Source of the DNA: Viridothelium virens
Taxonomy: Eukaryota; Ascomycota; Dothideomycetes; Trypetheliales; Trypetheliaceae
Assembly: GCA_010094025.1 (NCBI GenBank)
Contig: ML991771.1
Location: forward strand, 248,001 to 312,000
Direction of reading: 5' to 3'
DNA length: 64,000 nt
In this document: positions 24,529 through 37,041 of the stretch, in pieces
How positions within the stretch are numbered: position 1 is the first letter of the stretch
Layout: each line of letters starts with the position of its first letter
The notes under the pieces: generated by a model
The model's input: the letters and a program-made list of their open reading frames with translations, nothing else
What the model was told of the DNA's origin: nothing
The model's database searches: none
Position numbers and translations under genes: made by a program

Positions 24529-25857
24529 ATGTTTGACGAAGGACAAGATCTCATACCGCTTTATTGCGAACAGAATATTAGCACTGCAGCAAGTACAAGT
24601 CAGCCAGATTTAAAACACAATAGGTCTAGTATTGTGCTAGATTCTGAACGAGTTTCTCACTGAAGCCTATGTGGGGTCGTCCGACAATGCGAAGAAGTAC
24701 TCTTTCCGGATAGTAGATAACGAAGAGGGAGCTCTTTTGGCTACGCCCTCTAAACCTCCAATTGACAGCTTCAGACATATTGACTGGGAAGCCTTGGCAC
24801 CATATAGACCAGAGCAGCCTCTGCTATGGCGTGCTCGAAATCTGCTCGAATTCCCAGCCCAGCCTCGATTGATCCGGAATGTTTGCATTGAATCAGATGA
24901 TCTGACAGTGGAGGATGGCCAAATTTGTCGGCTCAAAGGACCTTGTCAAGCCGATGTTCGTGTGGATTTTGGCGTGGCTTTATCCGCTTCTGTGATGGTA
25001 CATGAAAGCGAGGATACCATAGGAACAATTCAAATCTTGCGCAATGAGAACGCAGTACTATCTGTGGGGCCGCTACAAGTAATGCCTGGTACAAAAATCT
25101 TCCCAGCCACTCAATGATAAGATCAAAACATTACAGCAAAGAAAGAAAGATCCTCGTGAAAAAGAAGCTTTCGACCATTGTGGCCCCGGTGGTCTCCTTT
25201 TGCCAGTTTTTCTTACAGGAGAGATATCGCTTGAGGTCAGTGCTCAATGCTTTTCTATTGGCAATAATACTAATTGTGAAGACACTCAACGATTTCATCG
25301 GAAGCTTTGGAAATTGGGAGTTTGCCAGAGGAGACGTCAAGCCCGCTGTCATAAGCACTGTTTCGATCGAAAATTTGAGGAGCATGAGTCCGGACGAACC
25401 TCTTGAATCTGTTCCAGAATCTCCCTTTCTCGGAGCATCGGCCCAAGAAATAAACAATTTCGTTCTGAGAAACTTCCCAGGTCATGCGATTCACTGGAAT
25501 AGCTTCATTGTTCTGGACGATGTCACTGCTGCTGATTGTTCAACTTGTTTGTTGGTTGTCAATCGAGGAACCCGTCGCCCGCCATTTCTTGTGACAAATC
25601 CCGTAGTCAACCGTCCATCATTCCTGGGCCTGTTGAGAAATCAATGGCCATCTGTACTGACGACCATTGTGAAAATTGATATTGCGAATATGGACTATGA
25701 AGATTTTGCTACAGAAGCCGTAAGGAAAGGCGGCATTTTAGTAAGTAACTGAAAATACCATGCTGACACTTGATTCATCTCGAGCTACCCGAACCACAAT
25801 CCAATGCAAGTGATAGCATTGACGTACTGCTCTTAGTTCCGACATATGGCGGCTTGA
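24529..25857 (+). CDS. Orphan coding stretch, gene structure unresolved
   Basis: Two long open segments look coding: 24641-25116 (with phrases such as KKYSFRIVDNEEGALLATPS and an acidic, Val-rich second half) and 25114-25740. The second ends at a GTAAGT donor, with a CTTAG acceptor at 25836 giving a short last exon to 25857. The two segments are in different frames and I found no splice pair with the right phase except a weak 140-nt option (25079-25218). A possible first exon starts at ATG 24529. No domain is recognised. Either there are unusual introns or the gene is frameshifted and decaying. It faces the HET gene at 25958, tail to tail. Confidence 0.4.
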
Positions 25858-25957
25858 TCCTGTAGATATGTTCGTCTGTCTTGGGTTTCTCACCAAGAAT
25901 ATATGCAAGGTAACGCCTTCTGATAGAATAGATTCATGACCTGACTCAACTCTTCTT

Positions 25958-28258
25958 TTATATGACCATGGCCTCCTTGCGTGGGAACTTCTCAAAAAAA
26001 GACGTAGCCTTATCGCGACTCGCAAAATAAGACAAGAGTAGCCCAACTCTTCTCCACTGCTCCCCCGATACTCCATCAACCTTGGAAAGAGCCAGCGCTG
26101 AACTGGAGTAGGCACCTTCAGACCAGACTTTAGCCTGAATTTGCACGCCAAATACTTCATCGACTAAATCAACTGGATCATCGAACAGCACCATGGCCAT
26201 AGGCAGCCGCTGCCCTGTTGAGAGCGCCTCACCTTCTTCCTTCAGTTCATCACCCGTATCTACATTTCGAAATAGCTCAACCCAGCGCCCATTTTCATGC
26301 GGCCAGTGAGCTGTTTCGTTTTGCGGAAGAAGTTTCAGTTGTAGCCAGGGACCTACAAGCCTCACCCAGCCACCCTTCACTTCTCCGGTTTCCAACCCCT
26401 CAAAGATTTCTGTCTTTGCTTCCTTGATCTCCACAAAATCAACCTTGTGCTCCTTCTCTACAAGCCCAAGTCCTAGATTACAGCTCCCATCGACGCTTGC
26501 CCAGCTCCAGCTCGGCGCTCTGTATTCCTTGACCCTCTTTGCCGGGCCTAGCACATTCCATACCAATTGATCAACCAACTTCTCTTCCCAAAGCCCTGCA
26601 AGGTAGCGGTGCATGTGGTCTGGCCTCAAAGAGCTAAGCGTCCGCTTCATATCGTTTGCAAGGCCGGATAAAGCTACTAATTTGTCGGATGGTATTGTAA
26701 GGTTGCACTTCGCATACGTGTGAATTATCGCGTTCCAGTCGAGAAAGAGTTGCTCATATTCTCCGTTACTGGTATAATCAGTAATTACTCTTCTATCAGG
26801 AGCATCCAAAAGCTGTTTCCATAGATGCGGTCTCCGGGGGGTTTCTGGCCTCCTCTCAGTGTTTACACGATCCTTGTTGCTATCTTTGTAGCAATAGACT
26901 GTGTCGGGGTGAATCTCACATGCATTCTTCTCTCGGCACTCCCAGAATATTTGTTTGCGGCCAAAGTGAAGGACGCGAGGAGAGAGTAGGCGTTCCTGAA
27001 CCACCCATCCTCTTCTCACAATAGGCTCATTATCAAAGCTTAAGCGCCAAGCCCAGCCTTTCTCCAAAGCGAATCGGAAGTCCTTAGGCTCTGAACTAGA
27101 CGTCTGCCGAAGCTTAACAATGGTAGGCGCGATATCTCTCGGATCTCGATCAAAGAAGCATCCTTCTCCTTCGTCTCTTGCACCCAGCGCCGAAATATTC
27201 AGGAAGGCGTTCTTGTAAATATCTTGCATCATTCCTACTTCTCTACGCCAGTCTTCGAGTGAGTCTTGATAAATGCAGAGCTTGTCGATCCAGAGATATT
27301 TGATGCCGAGTTTCGAGGAAATGGCCATTGCATCACGAAAGGTTTTGGGTAAGCTTGATATAGCATGATCGGTACGCAGATGGTCGTACGTTGTCTGAAG
27401 CAATATGGTGTCTTGTGCGGTTGATACCTCCCCCCAGTGATGGCTTAGAGTAATATATCGTTCAGACGACGGAATACTATCGCTAGAGACGAGTTGGAAA
27501 GATGCTCCGTTGATTGCGAGGAGCCGATTTGGAAGATATTGAGATGAGGCGCTCTTGCAATGCTCGTGTGTTCGAATACATTCGTGTAACCAATTCTCGA
27601 CCATAGCCCAAGTCGTTGAATCCCCAGTTGATGGTGAAATCCGAAAGTTTAGAAAGCTATCGACATCGGAATCTACGTGCCATGCATTAGTCAAACGTTC
27701 TGAACGGGGGACTTTCGCCCATCGCCTCACCCTCCAGTCTGACAGAGCAGAAGCGCGGAGAGTACTGCTATTTGAGAAGAAGGACCTCGACGAGAAATGA
27801 CCTTACCGCCGACCGGCACTAGGCTGAACCCACCAACCGAATCTAGATATCTGACATGCATAATAGGTCGGCCTTCCTTCAAGCCAGAGACTGAAAAGAC
27901 CGAAAAATATCCCGTGCTCTCAATGCGAGGGTTGACCGGCTGTACTTCGTTGGGATTGAATCGATTGCACATTACGCACCCTAATCTCATGCTTGACAAG
28001 AAACTTGACTTGGTCTTGTGATGTGCATAGATGTAATCTTCTATTTCTAGCTTCTCTTGCAGGTTTTCTGATCAAGGAATTAAGTAGTCATTCGGGTGTA
28101 CAGAGATAATTGAAACTTTTACCTGATCTTGTGCTTTCGTGAGTTTTCAATGGTACGGATGAGACGTCATGCTTGAAGTCGGATTTCAACGCGAGACGGG
28201 GTGTGAGAGTAGGATCCCACATGCCTTCAAGGCCGTTGAGGCAGACATCACATAGCAT
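25958..28258 (-). CDS. Heterokaryon-incompatibility (HET) domain protein
   Basis: Minus-strand exons are 28258-28123, 28067-27807 and 27738-25958, giving 725 aa; the introns (55 and 68 nt) have GTAAAA/GTAAGG donors and consistent phases. The start at 28258 brings in two CxxC pairs (LCDVC near the N-terminus and GCVMCNRF in exon 2) typical of this HET subgroup. The HET domain begins near residue 226 with RYITLSHHWG and includes KYLWIDKLCIYQD near 279-291 and the FLNISALGA strand. A conserved APSWSWASVDG motif follows towards the C-terminus. HET proteins drive programmed cell death when genetically different hyphae fuse. The gene appears intact, unlike the copy at 20752. Confidence 0.92.
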
Positions 28259-28966
28259 GCTGATTTTGTAGAGCACACTCTGGCTCGAAGTGTAAAGTGA
28301 CAGATACTGTGCTTCAAGCCTTCGTTCGTCAACGTAGCTATCCGTACACTAGCCAAATTACGTCGATACACAAGTTGTATCGTCGTAATGTCAATCCACA
28401 GTTCAACTTCCAAAGAGATGTTGCGTCACTGAATAGCCAGGAACTCCCTGATCCATGCGATTGCGAGATAGGTTTCATGTAAGCCTTTTGATTGCGTTCT
28501 TGCCACTGTTTGCTTGAGCTTTCCCGGGGTGCGGTGACTGTGAGGGTCTCATTAAAGCTCTGGTTGCTTTTGAGGCTATCACATTCGGAACGACGTGGAA
28601 GAACAAGATTGACTCACGCCGCACAGGCTGCTGCCTAGCATGCCTACCTAGGTAGGTTAGTTTAAGGCCATCGCAAGGGTTGATTGTTTTTTTGAGTGTA
28701 CGGCGAGCAAGATGCGGGATTCATTTGCAACGAATGCTACTGCCCGGTAACAGTATCAAGCACAAGAATTCCATCTTGAGCCGAATGCACTCCAAGTTCT
28801 GTTCTTTCTCATGTCAATGAGCCTGTCCAGTTCTGGCTCTTTAGACTGGTTCGGCGGCGAGCTATGCATTCCCCGCGGCGACCAAATTTCTGCACTACCC
28901 TGATGACGCGCGCGCCCCCAAATCAATTCATCGCGTTCCACAGTACATAGCTGTTGCCGTTACGAA
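28259..28966. other. Divergent promoter region
   Basis: The 708 bp lie between a minus-strand HET gene and the plus-strand FAM50/XAP5 gene and must hold both promoters. A CCTACCTAGGTAGG palindrome occurs near 28640-28657. No other element is evident. Confidence 0.5.
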
Positions 28967-30081
28967 ATGGATCCGGTACGGGGAGTTTCGACATCAAACT
29001 CACTAGCAGATTCTCGCTTTAAGACTCAAAATGCCACGACTGAGGATATCCTCAAATCGCAAACGGTGGGCCTTGTCAAATTGGAAGATTTTCGCAAACG
29101 CCGCGCAGAAGTTTTAGATCCACAGTCAGGATCAGATATCTCGACAAGGGAAACAACTCCACAACCCAAGAAGAAGCCCAAGAAACCGTCCGCGAAACCA
29201 CTTCTATCCTTCGACACCGATGAAAGCAACGCTGATGGGAGCATCGCAGACCCAGTGCCTGCTAATTCCGAACCAGCAGATGCATCCGCGTCCTTGAAAC
29301 GACCTTGGCCGAATACCAGCAGCAGACCAGCTCCGAAGAATATGACAAAATCGGCACTAGCGCGCGAGGCTAGAATAAGAGAGGAGTTGCGCAGAGAATA
29401 CTTAGCCGTGCAGGAGATCGTGAAGGCGACAGAAGTTGTGATCCCGTTCGTATTCTATGAGGGAGCCAATAAACCTGGTGGAGCCATTAAGATGAAAAAG
29501 GGCGAGCAAATTTCACTGTTCCTCGACAGGGCTCGCAAGGTTGGTATACGCAGCGGTCAAGATAACAGTGCTGAAAAGAAAGACTCTATTCGAAAAGGAT
29601 GGGCAAGGATGAGTATGGACGAATTAATGCTTGTGAGAGGAGACATGATCGTTCCGCATGTAAGCACAAAAACGCGTCGTCAACACCTCTATACTGGGTA
29701 TCTAATATGATCAAGCATTACGATCTTTATCACTTCATCATCAATAAATCGGAAGGTTACTATGGCGCTCTCTTCGACTTCTCCGCTGAACCAACTGCGG
29801 CGTCTCCATCCCGCGCATCCACCACAGCAGAGCCTTCCTACCAAGCCTTATTGCTCCGTCCCGGAGAAAAGAAGACACGGGAATCAACGACCGTTCCTGA
29901 TGCCGAGCTCGAAGGTGCTAGTGACGACCCAAACTTGACGAAAGTTGTCGACCGAAACTGGTATACCAAAAACAAACATATTTATCCTGCCAGTTCTTGG
30001 AGGGAATTCGAGGAAGGAAAGGAGTACGGCAAGGGGCCGCGTACCGATGCTGAGGGCAACCCTTACTTTCTGGGTTCATGA
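28967..30081 (+). CDS. FAM50/XAP5 family nuclear protein
   Basis: Two exons, 28967-29659 and 29716-30081, are joined by a 56-nt GTAAGC...CAAG intron in phase 0, giving 352 aa. The N-terminal half has a KxEDFRKRRAEVLDP element and a basic PKKKPKKPSAKP nuclear signal. The XAP5 domain follows: REELRREYLAVQE, then VIPFVFYEG, a FLDRARK segment, MIVPHHYDLYHFIINK spanning the splice site, and the C-terminal NWYTKNKHIYPASSW. Family members are conserved from fungi to man and are linked to the spliceosome and gene expression. A single-copy housekeeping role is likely; the precise function in fungi is not established. Confidence 0.93.
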
Positions 30082-30321
30082 GTCCAGCTCTTCTTGGTGT
30101 TGGAAACAGCGCACAGGGGGGCTAGATGTGAAGACCCCTTAAGTACAAGGACAGCTATGGCCAGCTGAGCCATTGCTGAACCCAACTATGCATGATAAAC
30201 ATCTGCTTAATCTGTCAGCACCGGCTGAGTTGGCTATGAGTATTATGATCCGAGCGTACCACACAGTCCTGGTACCGAGAAAGGACATGAATCCCTTCAA
30301 AGTTCGCTACTCGTCATTACT

Positions 30322-30669
30322 TCATCCGACAATCTTCCACACGAGGCAGATAGCGCCAACCACAAGCCAGCCAGGCCAGAAGACGAAGATGAAGATGGCA
30401 GAAGGGCTCATCAGATTCCGGACGAATTGCTCCGCGTAATGCCCGCGAGTTCGCTCAGTCTTCTGCCATAGCAACCGAAGCCCACGCACTACCGATGCAA
30501 GTCCGGTAATAAGGAGATATTGAATAAAGACCAATAAGCCCCGGATTGCGGAGAGAGTCGACGATTGCGCATTCTGAAAAGCTAGCACCTGCTGCCGTTG
30601 ATTAATCGTGACATTTGGTACTCTAGCAGCAGGGGAATGCCTCTTCGGGGCAGTAGAAACAGAGAGCAT
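30322..30669 (-). CDS. Small predicted membrane protein (115 aa)
   Basis: A single-exon minus-strand frame starts at the ATG at 30669. After a Pro/Ser-containing N-terminus and PNVTINQRQQVLAFQNAQ it has two clear hydrophobic spans, LLVFIQYLLITGLASVV and AIFIFVFWPGWLVVGAICLVW, separated by a basic loop. The distribution of hydrophobic and charged residues looks like a real protein and not chance. No named family is recognised. It converges on the FAM50/XAP5 gene, 240 bp away. Confidence 0.6.
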   Translation of the reverse strand: MLSVSTAPKRHSPAARVPNVTINQRQQVLAFQNAQSSTLSAIRGLLVFIQYLLITGLASVVRGLRLLWQKTERTRGHYAEQFVRNLMSPSAIFIFVFWPGWLVVGAICLVWKIVG

Positions 30670-31812
30670 GACCCAACGCAATTCCAATGGCAGTCCTGAA
30701 AGACTCAAGATGAATCAGGGTTTCTTCTGGATCAGTAGAAAGATGCGAAGGTTCGCTATCGTAAATATATTCGTGCAATGTGCAGCAGGACCAAGGTATG
30801 GGCTTATTATATTATATCCCAAAACTTCTAATTCGGCATCACCACGACTCGAAACTACCCCACGCCCCACCCATGGTCAGGACCCCGCCAGCTTCTGGAC
30901 TACGCCCTCAACACAGTGCCTCCTGCTGACCGCGTGAAAGCATTCGCACCGCATTGTTGGTTGCAGTCATGCGTTGAGCTGGAGACCATGTCGCAACGGG
31001 CAATTCAGTAGCGCGGGAGCATGCAGCCAATGAGCGGTCGCTGTCCGAGCATGAGTTGAAGTGAGCGGACCTAAGACGAACAACAAAATCAGGCAGGCCA
31101 CTCTTTGGGAGAGCATCTGCTTGGCACCGGCGAGAGGCGCGGCTGTTGCGGAATGCTTGAGCGCCCAACTTGATGAGTGCTAGATGGAGGAAATATCTAT
31201 AAACCTTCGAAGCGTGGATTGAGCTTCCAGCCTTGCGGAATGAATCCCTTTCTGAAGTCATACTCTCATTGGACATACAAGTACTCGAATAGGTAAGAGA
31301 TGGATTCGGTACCTAGAGTCCACCATGTTAGGTCTGACACTCGATACTTTCGCTTTGCTTCTTCTTTACATCTGCTGATGTAGCTTCATGATTGTGTCTT
31401 CTGGTGGTGAGCGTGGTGTTTAATATGTCATGGCATTTACTGCGCTACCTGTGCCGTAGGCATGGTCATCTTTTGTATATCAAGCCGCTTCGACTTCAGT
31501 TTGTTGTATGTTGGTTCAGAAGACTTGGAAGCTTGGAATGTAGATTTCCTTCGAGCACCAGAGCACTTGCTGCTTCACATTGACTTAGCGATTTAGCGAT
31601 TTGGCAATGTATTCCAACGAAGATACAACAGGGGAAATCAGAGTGCTAGAGCTCGACCAGCTTTGACTATGCATTCATCTAGAAGTATATAATGGTGGAC
31701 TTGCATCATAGCTCTACCACGAAATCGAATCTATGCCATCTTACCTGCCAGATCCACTTGTCTCCAGCAGTTAGACCAAGCGTGCTAAGCGCTATATGAT
31801 CAAGATAGGTCA
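30670..31812. other. Intergenic region with no supported gene
   Basis: Short open frames on both strands show no domain. Nothing else stands out in this 1.14 kb. Confidence 0.45.
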
Positions 31813-32835
31813 TCATATCTGAATGCCGTACTCAACATATGGAAAGTCTGCCAAGCTCTCTAACAACCTCCCCGATCCATCGTCAATGTTCCCTGGCGCA
31901 CCCTTCAGCCTCTGCCCCGTCGCCACCACCTTGCCGAATGCCTCATTCTTCTTCTCCGATTCCGTCCTCTCCTCTCCTACCTCTTGGTACTGCCCTGTAA
32001 GCCCCGCCAGGACTTCCTTCTCACGTCCTCTATATTCTTGCAGTAATCCCGAATGCGGACACCACACCACCTGCATTCCTGCCCTTCGCCCCGACTCCAC
32101 ACCCGGCACCGAGTCTTCAAACACTAGGCACTCATCGGGCCGTATCTCCTGCTCCTGCTTCATGCCGTCGCTTTGGTTCTGCCTTCTGATGCCTTCGTTG
32201 ATTGTCTCTAGAGCTAGAAGATAGATGTCTGGCGCCGGCTTGCCCCTTCCCTTTGGTATCCGCTCATCATCACCCAATACCCTTCTGTCCTTCGCAAACA
32301 CACTGAATAGTTCCTCGAGCTTCTGCGTCTTGAGTGCGAAATTCACCTTGTGCGAGGACGTCGCAAGCGCCATATGCACCTTGGGGGTAGAAGTTCGGGA
32401 CAGATTGCGCAGGAGTTCAGGGACGCCAGGGAGCGGCTCGCACGAGGGAAAGTGTTCAGCCTGGAGGGCTGCGATGCGAGCGCGGTATGCCGGGTCGTCC
32501 ATGGGAAGTTGAGCCCATTCCTGAAAGATGCGGGTTGCCTGTGGACAGAGTAGAGGAAGTGGTGAGCTTCGTGATCATGATGAAACTTAGGATGGGAAGA
32601 AGTGATTTACCTCTGGCCCAGGACGACCTTGTAGTTGCGCCTTGATACTCCAGGGCAGATCAGGCTTGCCGTGTTCCTGCAGGACTATATTGGTGCAGAG
32701 ACTGTAAAGGTCCTCGGAATTGATGAGGAGCCCGTCCATATCGAACAGGCAAGCCCGGATCCGGGGCAAGCTCTGGGAGATTTAGTCATTGTCGATCATG
32801 GGAGAGCATTGCGCGTACCCCAAGGGTGTTGACAT
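31813..32835 (-). CDS. HAD-superfamily phosphatase (subfamily I)
   Basis: Minus-strand exons are 32835-32819, 32770-32611 and 32538-31813, giving 300 aa. The tiny first exon (17 nt) is inferred because the frame has an upstream stop and a TGACTAA branch plus AG acceptor lie just before 32770. HAD motif I is CLFDMDGLLINSED, motif II ALATSSHK, motif III the lysine in GKPAPD, and motif IV FEDSVPGVESG. This pattern fits small-molecule phosphatases such as pseudouridine-5-phosphatase or DOG/GPP-type enzymes, acting in the cytosol. The substrate cannot be told from sequence. The C-terminus carries an extra charged segment (ERTESEKKNEAFG). Confidence 0.88.
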
Positions 32836-33123
32836 GTCGGAAAAAGATCTCGTAGATTTGGTGGGGGGAGTCGGAGAAGGGATTGCTACGATGTAATGTA
32901 CTCGTAGAATTACAGTACCAAAATCTTTCGATACCTCGGATACTTCACAACGTCACGTCTATCAACAATTGTCTCCGGCCCAGCCAGATTATCCTTTTTG
33001 CATCAATCGGAATCTTACCTTTTCTTTCGTATTTCCTTGATATCCCTCTACCAAATTCGATCCGGACCAAATCTACCAATCTACGAGAGTACAAAGTTTT
33101 GTCTATGGAAGCGCACATAAGCT

Positions 33124-34442
33124 TCAATGGTCATCTGATTCTCCCGGTAATAACGGAGGTGGTGTAATAGGTAAATCTGCTATGCTCGGGCGACTCTGAT
33201 TCAATTCTTCTATCGCGTCCATCATTTCCGGGTCATCTTCCAGCCGCATAACACATCTCCTTGGCCTCTGCTCCGGAATTTTTGCTGCATATTTGTCGCG
33301 ATAGATGTTGAGAGATAAGGCGTCATATGGGTCGATCCGCCGCGCATACTTTTCAGATCGGAACCGTAAGCCATCATGGATCTCTTTGGGCTGTAAATTT
33401 TCCGATAGAACAGAGACGGCCCATCGTTGAATTTGTGCGTCGGAAAGTTGGTAGATTTTATAGTGTCCTACGGGATGAATAAAAACATCTCTAGCCTAAT
33501 GCAAAGACGAGTTAGGTTTGGGTTTTATAGACAAATGAAGCATTAGAGAACAGACCTCTACTCCAAGTTCACCGCGGTCGAATAAGACCACTCCACCAAA
33601 GAGACGATACTCTGCCCAATAACCTACAATATCCGCCACACCTTGAGGGTATCGCTCGGAGCTCGTATAAAATAGATGGTAAAGTTCCGTCGGCTGGGGT
33701 AGAAAGGGTGACTCCTCAGGAAGCTGTCGAAGCTCCCCTTCAGCATTGATGGATAGGATCGTTGCAATCTCATGGCAAAGGACCGCTAAAATCTCCAGCA
33801 AGCGGACATTGAATTCACGTTCTCCAATCGATGTGCTTTGAAAGGCTTGGGCAAGCTAACACATTACCATCGTCAACTGATGTTCCAGAACAGCTTGGAG
33901 CAGGACCGATACCTTCGAGTCGATCTGGAGCAATCTAGGGTTAGACTTCGCTTGGAATGCCTCTACGACTTGTTTTGCTTCCAGACTTGGCTCCGAGCCG
34001 TTGATATCAGTACGGCGGCTTGTGCAGTAGTCATCGTAGACATGACTTATTGGTCGACCATCAACTATTTGAGCATAGGTTTCGACGGCTAACTCAGTGG
34101 AAAAAATGTTCCAGACAGCCCGTTCCAGGGCCCGAGTATGCTCGACTGCTAGTTCCGTAATGGATATCGGCATTGATTCAAGCTGCTTGTACATGATCTG
34201 CTCCTTGCGGTTGCCAAGTGATGATTCTTCCGGTAATTGCAATCACAAATATGTCAGTCCTCTTTCAAGGTCGTTGGCAAGAGAGTAAGGGCTACTTTAG
34301 AGGGGTCTGAGGGTCTAGGAGATTCTGCGAGCGGGAATGCAATAACATCAAGTAGTTGCCAGGATTAGACGCCAGCCGCAATTGGTTGATATTGTCGTCG
34401 GATACGTTACTGGAGAGTTAGTACCTCTACAGGGTCACTTTG
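33124..34442 (-). pseudogene. Conserved uncharacterised gene, probably broken
   Basis: Three minus-strand segments look strongly coding. The first (34423-34296) includes SNPGNYLMLLHSRSQN. The second (34242-33556) reads SISITELAVEHTRALE and, later, VLCHEIATIL and LFGGVVLFDRGELG. The last (33495-33124) follows a 60-nt intron and begins ARDVFIHPVGHYKIYQ. Within the second segment a TAG at 33858-33856 lies in frame, and the sequence on both sides continues smoothly, as if CAG had become TAG; a 42-nt intron (GTTGAC...AAAG) would remove it but has weak signals. The junction between the first and second segments has no phase-compatible splice that I could find. It is either a recently damaged gene or one with atypical introns. 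No domain is recognised. Confidence 0.55.
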
Positions 34443-35181
34443 CTGCACGATAATGCACAAAAGGATCCTAGCAAGTGCCAAGTACTATGGGGGTGATGCT
34501 GGCGCGAAACGGTCCTGTTCTGAGATTTCACGTTCGCTTTACTTACTCTACCTTACGCTCGCTGCCTTGACTAGAGAACTCGTCCTAATCACGCTGTAAT
34601 GCAAATCGATGAAACAAGGTTGGATACAGCAAAGGCGGACAACTGTCAGGTAGTACCAAATAGCTTGATTTCAACGGGAGTGTACCTGGATCTAGATGGT
34701 GTTTTTTTCCCTATGAAGCTACATAAGTGCAGGTCGAGAAAGGGAGGAGACGAAGGGCTCAAAGGTCATGTGATATCTACCCGCACTGAACCCTTTCCAT
34801 TCCATGTTCGCCGTTCTCCTCTTTCATCCCACACTACTTTCCTTGTTTCGACCTCAAAAGCGAAACTCCCAAGACTCGTCCCACAGACTTATTTGCGTCC
34901 TACAGGACCTAAGATATCAGACAGATGGGCGGCTCATAACCGGTGATTTATTGTAGAACGGACGAAATGAAGCTAACACAAAGTGCGGGGAGCGCAGGCT
35001 GTTGTGGCTATCGTGGAACAAGTGAGTCAAGAAGCTGATGAGAAGGCGTCACATTGAAGAGGAATACTCTACGAAAGAAAATCATACGCCATTTCGAAGG
35101 CGACCCTGTTATAAGCAAGAAAGACTACATTGTGGTAGAGTAAAGACCTAGAAACACAGAAGGTCTCACAATATCCGTTAC
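34443..35181. other. Intergenic region with no supported gene
   Basis: A 115-codon plus-strand open frame at 34599-34946 has no recognisable content. I see nothing else in this stretch. Confidence 0.45.
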
Positions 35182-37041
35182 CTAGTATTTCTTGAACGTC
35201 GGACAGGTTCTCAAGTCGTTGTAAACGGTCGCCCACCACTTCCAAGATAGTTTATGCTTCCAGCAACCTGGGTTGTCAATTTCAGCCCTTATGTGGCCCT
35301 CTCGCGTGAACAAAGGCGAGTGATTGTGCCCATCTAACGCAGCATCAACCACTGGTGCATGATACCAAGCAGCGTATTCATTCGCATCATCAACTATGAT
35401 TTTTCGTGCCAAGTAACAGGCGAAAACTTCATCGGCTGAAGCTTGCAAGCATCTAGCAAGCCGCTGCCGATTGTCGTCATTGATCGGTTCAAACATCTGT
35501 TTGTCGCCATACGCCTTCCAGATCTCGCCCTTCCGGTTCCGCACCGTGAGGCCTAACGCGTTATCTTCATCATGCATATACTTCATCTTGTCAGTCTCAA
35601 CTCCTCTCATTCAAGATATCACGGGGTTTCATACCTTGGAGCACATATCCTTCGCAAACATTACCGCATTGAACGGCACTTTCGCAGCCCATCCTCCCAT
35701 ATCCCCCGCATGGAGAAATCGTCTTGGCGTGCGGATGTGCCCGGCCGCAAAACAATCGCCCAGGTAATGGTCCGCAAACGCACTCATTCCGTACGCCAAG
35801 TCCAAGTCGCCCGACGCAGCAGCTTCCATGGCGCAATAGTGTCCGGCGTTATACGCCACGTGCGCGTCTTCCCCGAAATGATCGAGGTTCAGTTGCGCGA
35901 GGCGAATGATGCCTGGGGCGGCGAACTCGCCGAAATTCTCGCGCCAGATGGTGATCTTCTGCAACTCGGCCTCGTCGGACTGCCAGAAACTGGTTTTGTC
36001 TGACAGCTTCCTGTAGGCTTCAAAGGTCGAGTTGTGATTCTTTCTCGCATCGCTGATGACATTGAGCTCGGCTTCCCTGGTCGCAAGGATCTCGGGGAGC
36101 TCGGAGAGCGTGCGCGGATTTTTGGCGAGGCAGTTGTATGCTGCGATGAAGAGGCTACGCTGTTCCTGGATGCTTGTGCCGAGGCAGATGGGCTTGTAGG
36201 TGCCGAAGAAGTCGCCGCCGAGGCCGTTGATCTGGCCGTAGGTGAGTTGCAGACCGTTTTGTAGGGAAATCTTCTTTTCGGATGCAAGGAAGGCGGTGTC
36301 TTTGGACCACTTGAGGTGCAGGTCATTGCCGAGCATGCAATGCTCTGCGTACATGTACTTGTCGAAGTGAGGTTCAGGGGCCCGTAGGGTTAGATTGCCA
36401 GCTTCGTTCAGAACCAGCTTGTATCGAACTCCAACTTGGAATCGAGGAGCTCCTGTGCGCATGTCTACCTCGGGGTACTGTGGACTTTCCATGGGAGGAG
36501 CTACGGCAGTCTGTGAAGGGTCTGTGTACATGATGACATCGTTCCCTTCATTGTCTTTCTCAATGGTAATTTTGTATTTCTTTGCAGTTGACCCGTCGTC
36601 TTCAAATTCGACATAAACTGGCGTGGGCGGGACGAGCTTGACATCGTCATGTTTATGATGAAGTGCATTGCAGACATGTGGTACGGGCACGGCGGTAGAC
36701 GTTTGCTGTTCAGACTCTATGGCAAGGCCATCTGATGCCTGTTTTTCTGCTTTTGAGATCCGTCCAGATTCTATGGAGAATGGAACAGGTGTTGTTGGGG
36801 AGACGCAATGCGTAATGGCTTCCCAGAGGTCGTCTAGGTCATATTCAAAGGGTGCTGACTCGTCATAGCGGTCCGAATGCTCGCGCTCAAAATCGTCGTT
36901 CGTATTTTTCAATTGCGGTCTACCTATGTTAGCTTCCCAATACCTGCTTTGTATCCTGTTGTCACACTTACGAAGTCGTGGAGGCCATGTTCTTTGATCA
37001 GACCACGTATACTTGTACAAGTCGCTATTTTCTCCTTCCAA
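35182..37041 (-). CDS. Zinc-dependent phospholipase C-like protein
   Basis: Minus-strand exons are up to 36972 (start unresolved), 36923-35635 and 35586-35182; the introns are 48 nt each, one with GTAAGT...GCTAAC...ATAG and one with GTATGA...CAAG. About 590 aa are covered. The C-terminal half has the spaced His/Asp/Glu pattern of the zinc PLC / S1-P1 nuclease fold: FGEDAHVAYNAGH, then FADHYLGDCFAAGHIRTPRR, then YMHDEDNALGLTVRN. This closely recalls bacterial phosphatidylcholine-hydrolysing PLC-like proteins, which I know from general memory only. No signal peptide is visible, but the 5' end is uncertain: the frame passes through an (AT)6 run near 37087-37098 and meets a stop before any ATG, so a first exon or a slippage event is likely. 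Its neighbour is the MACPF gene, on the same strand. Confidence 0.7.
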
